NCBI GenBank assembly: GCA_046351455.1 | Contig: JAXLYM010000026.1 | Span: 1 to 64,000 of the forward strand | Direction: 5' to 3' | From: JADJRH01 sp046351455 | GTDB lineage: Bacteria > Myxococcota_A > Polyangia > Polyangiales > Polyangiaceae | DNA length: 64,000 nt | Shown: in pieces, positions 62,977 to 64,000 of the stretch | Layout: each line of letters starts with the position of its first letter | Numbering within the stretch: the first letter of the stretch is position 1 | Made by a program: the position numbers and the translations under genes | Notes under the pieces: generated by a model | Databases searched by the model: none | What the model was told of the DNA's origin: nothing | Seen by the model: the letters and a program-made list of their open reading frames with translations, nothing else

Positions 62977-64000
62977 TCAGCGGAGGTCGATGATCGCCTT
63001 CGGGGACGGGTGCTCGGTGGGGAGATAGATGGGCTCCATCGACCGCGGATCGCGCAGCGTCGGCCTCAGGTTCTTCGCGGAGGCGGCGCGCGCGAGGGCG
63101 ACGGCGAACGCGACGGCCTCCAGCCAGGCGAGGTGATAGCCGAGGCAGAAGTGCGCTCCGGCGCCGAACTGGCTGATCTCCAGCGACGAGGGCTGCGACG
63201 AACGACCGCGAAAGCGCGCCGGACGGAACTCCATGGGATCCGGGAACACCGCCGGATCGTGGGAGATGCTCCACAGACTGACCGCGACCAGCGCCCCCTT
63301 CGGGATGGTGCGCCCGTGCAGCTCGAAGGGCGCGACGGCCTTCCGCGTGATGGCGCCGAACGCCGGGTGCATGCGGACGGTCTCTCGAAACAAGGACTCT
63401 GCGATCGGATAAGCCTTCATCTGATCGGGAGTCGTGGGGACGCCGTCTCCCTCGTTCGCCTCGGCCACGAGCTCGTCCCAGAGGTCCGGGTGGTTCGCGA
63501 GGCGCAGCGCGATCCACGCCATGGTGGCGGAGATCGTCTCGTGCCCGCCGAGGAGGAGGAGCCTCGTGTTGTCGAGCAGCTCCCGTTCGGTGAGGGGCTG
63601 TCCGTCCTCGTCCTTGGCTGTCGCCATGGCGCCGAGCAGAGTGTCTGTCTGCGGGTTTTGCCGGACGCGCGCGAGGATCTGGAGGAGCTGCTCGTCGATC
63701 CACGCCTTCGCCTTCTCCGACCGGACCGCCGGCGAGCCCGGGAAACGCACCTTGACGTTGAGGTTCGCGAGGAGGAGATCGCGGTACTTCTTCCGCCACG
63801 GTTCCAGGTCGCCGACGTCGACTCCCAGCATCCGAAACATGATGTCGAGGGCGGCGCTCTGGATCTCCGGGAGGACCTTCGCGCTCCCCTTCGCGACCCA
63901 GCGATCGCACATCTCGGTGAGCACGCCCGCGGCCATGGCGCCGGCCTTCGCCGCGGACAGCCCACGTGGCAGGAACGGCCCGTTCATCGCCCCGCGCATG
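62977..64000 (-). CDS. Cytochrome P450, N-terminal part outside window
   Basis: The last 341 codons of a P450; the reading frame is open to the right edge, and about 100 N-terminal residues seem to be missing. The sequence begins RGAMNGPFLPRGL, equivalent to the region after helix C. I-helix oxygen-binding LLLLGGHETISATM (147-160), in which the usual AGxDT reads GGHET. ExxR at Glu206/Arg209 (ETVRMHP). PxRF at 259-263 (RPARF). Heme ligand Cys285 (FGAGAHFCLGYHLA). It is a soluble class I-like bacterial P450 that would need ferredoxin and reductase partners, not seen here. It could act on fatty acids, sterols or secondary metabolites. Confidence 0.92.
   Translation of the reverse strand, partial: MRGAMNGPFLPRGLSAAKAGAMAAGVLTEMCDRWVAKGSAKVLPEIQSAALDIMFRMLGVDVGDLEPWRKKYRDLLLANLNVKVRFPGSPAVRSEKAKAWIDEQLLQILARVRQNPQTDTLLGAMATAKDEDGQPLTERELLDNTRLLLLGGHETISATMAWIALRLANHPDLWDELVAEANEGDGVPTTPDQMKAYPIAESLFRETVRMHPAFGAITRKAVAPFELHGRTIPKGALVAVSLWSISHDPAVFPDPMEFRPARFRGRSSQPSSLEISQFGAGAHFCLGYHLAWLEAVAFAVALARAASAKNLRPTLRDPRSMEPIYLPTEHPSPKAIIDLR

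Overview
The window is very GC-rich, densely coding DNA that most resembles a myxobacterium (phylum Myxococcota, probably class Polyangia). This is inferred from gene content: four proteins end in MYXO-CTERM-like tails (Cys or Gly-Cys-Gly-Cys, one hydrophobic segment, Arg cluster), DUF4215 and thrombospondin type 3 repeat arrays are present, and there are two Hanks-type kinases, two PP2C phosphatases, a double-FHA protein and a PEGA protein. GTG and TTG starts are common. I see no rRNA, tRNA, CRISPR array, insertion sequence or replication origin.

Layout. 1-956: the start of a PAS-repeat sensor running off the left edge. 1033-6620 (minus): a type VI secretion cassette with a PAAR-papain-like effector candidate, a translationally coupled lipoprotein (possible immunity protein), VgrG and two helical unknowns; a 44-bp hairpin-forming tandem repeat lies inside it. 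7338-15744 (minus): a tightly packed seven-gene unit of two membrane Ser/Thr kinases, a small unknown, a sigma-70-family factor, a single-TM protein (possible anti-sigma), a PEGA protein and a Gly-rich lipoprotein. 15952-35386: a surface-protein region with a 14-unit DUF4215 protein, a Cys-rich protein, a Kelch/Cys-rich lipoprotein, and a giant thrombospondin type 3 protein coupled to an OmpA-family protein. Within it lie a GNAT acetyltransferase, a helical unknown, a NikR-like regulator lacking the nickel ligands plus an SDR reductase, and a YkgJ-type protein.

35721-41223: PP2C phosphatase, SUMF1-domain lipoprotein, TrpB2-type tryptophan synthase beta chain, MpaB/DUF2236 protein and a zinc-ribbon methyltransferase. 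41319-44640 (minus): an envelope-stress or metal-response module (Spy/CpxP-like protein, small exported protein, OmpR-type regulator, His-rich sensor kinase). 44836-52667: an unknown Ala/Pro-rich protein, a GMC oxidoreductase with a small partner, a palindrome array, an MFS exporter, L-threonine aldolase, a TPR lipoprotein and a very acidic protein. 52890-59259 (plus): an outer-membrane-like protein, a zinc-ribbon/FHA protein with a PP2C phosphatase, and two dipeptide-type ABC permeases, one with a large extra insertion. 59213-60833 (minus): ihfA, a MerR regulator and a coupled TM protein. 61129-64000 (minus): a family 2 glycosyltransferase and a cytochrome P450 cut by the right edge.

Recurring theme: Ser/Thr phosphorylation signalling (kinases, phosphatases, FHA reader) beside cell-surface and envelope proteins. 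Overlapping stop/start codons (ATGA, GTGA, TGATG) mark the operons.
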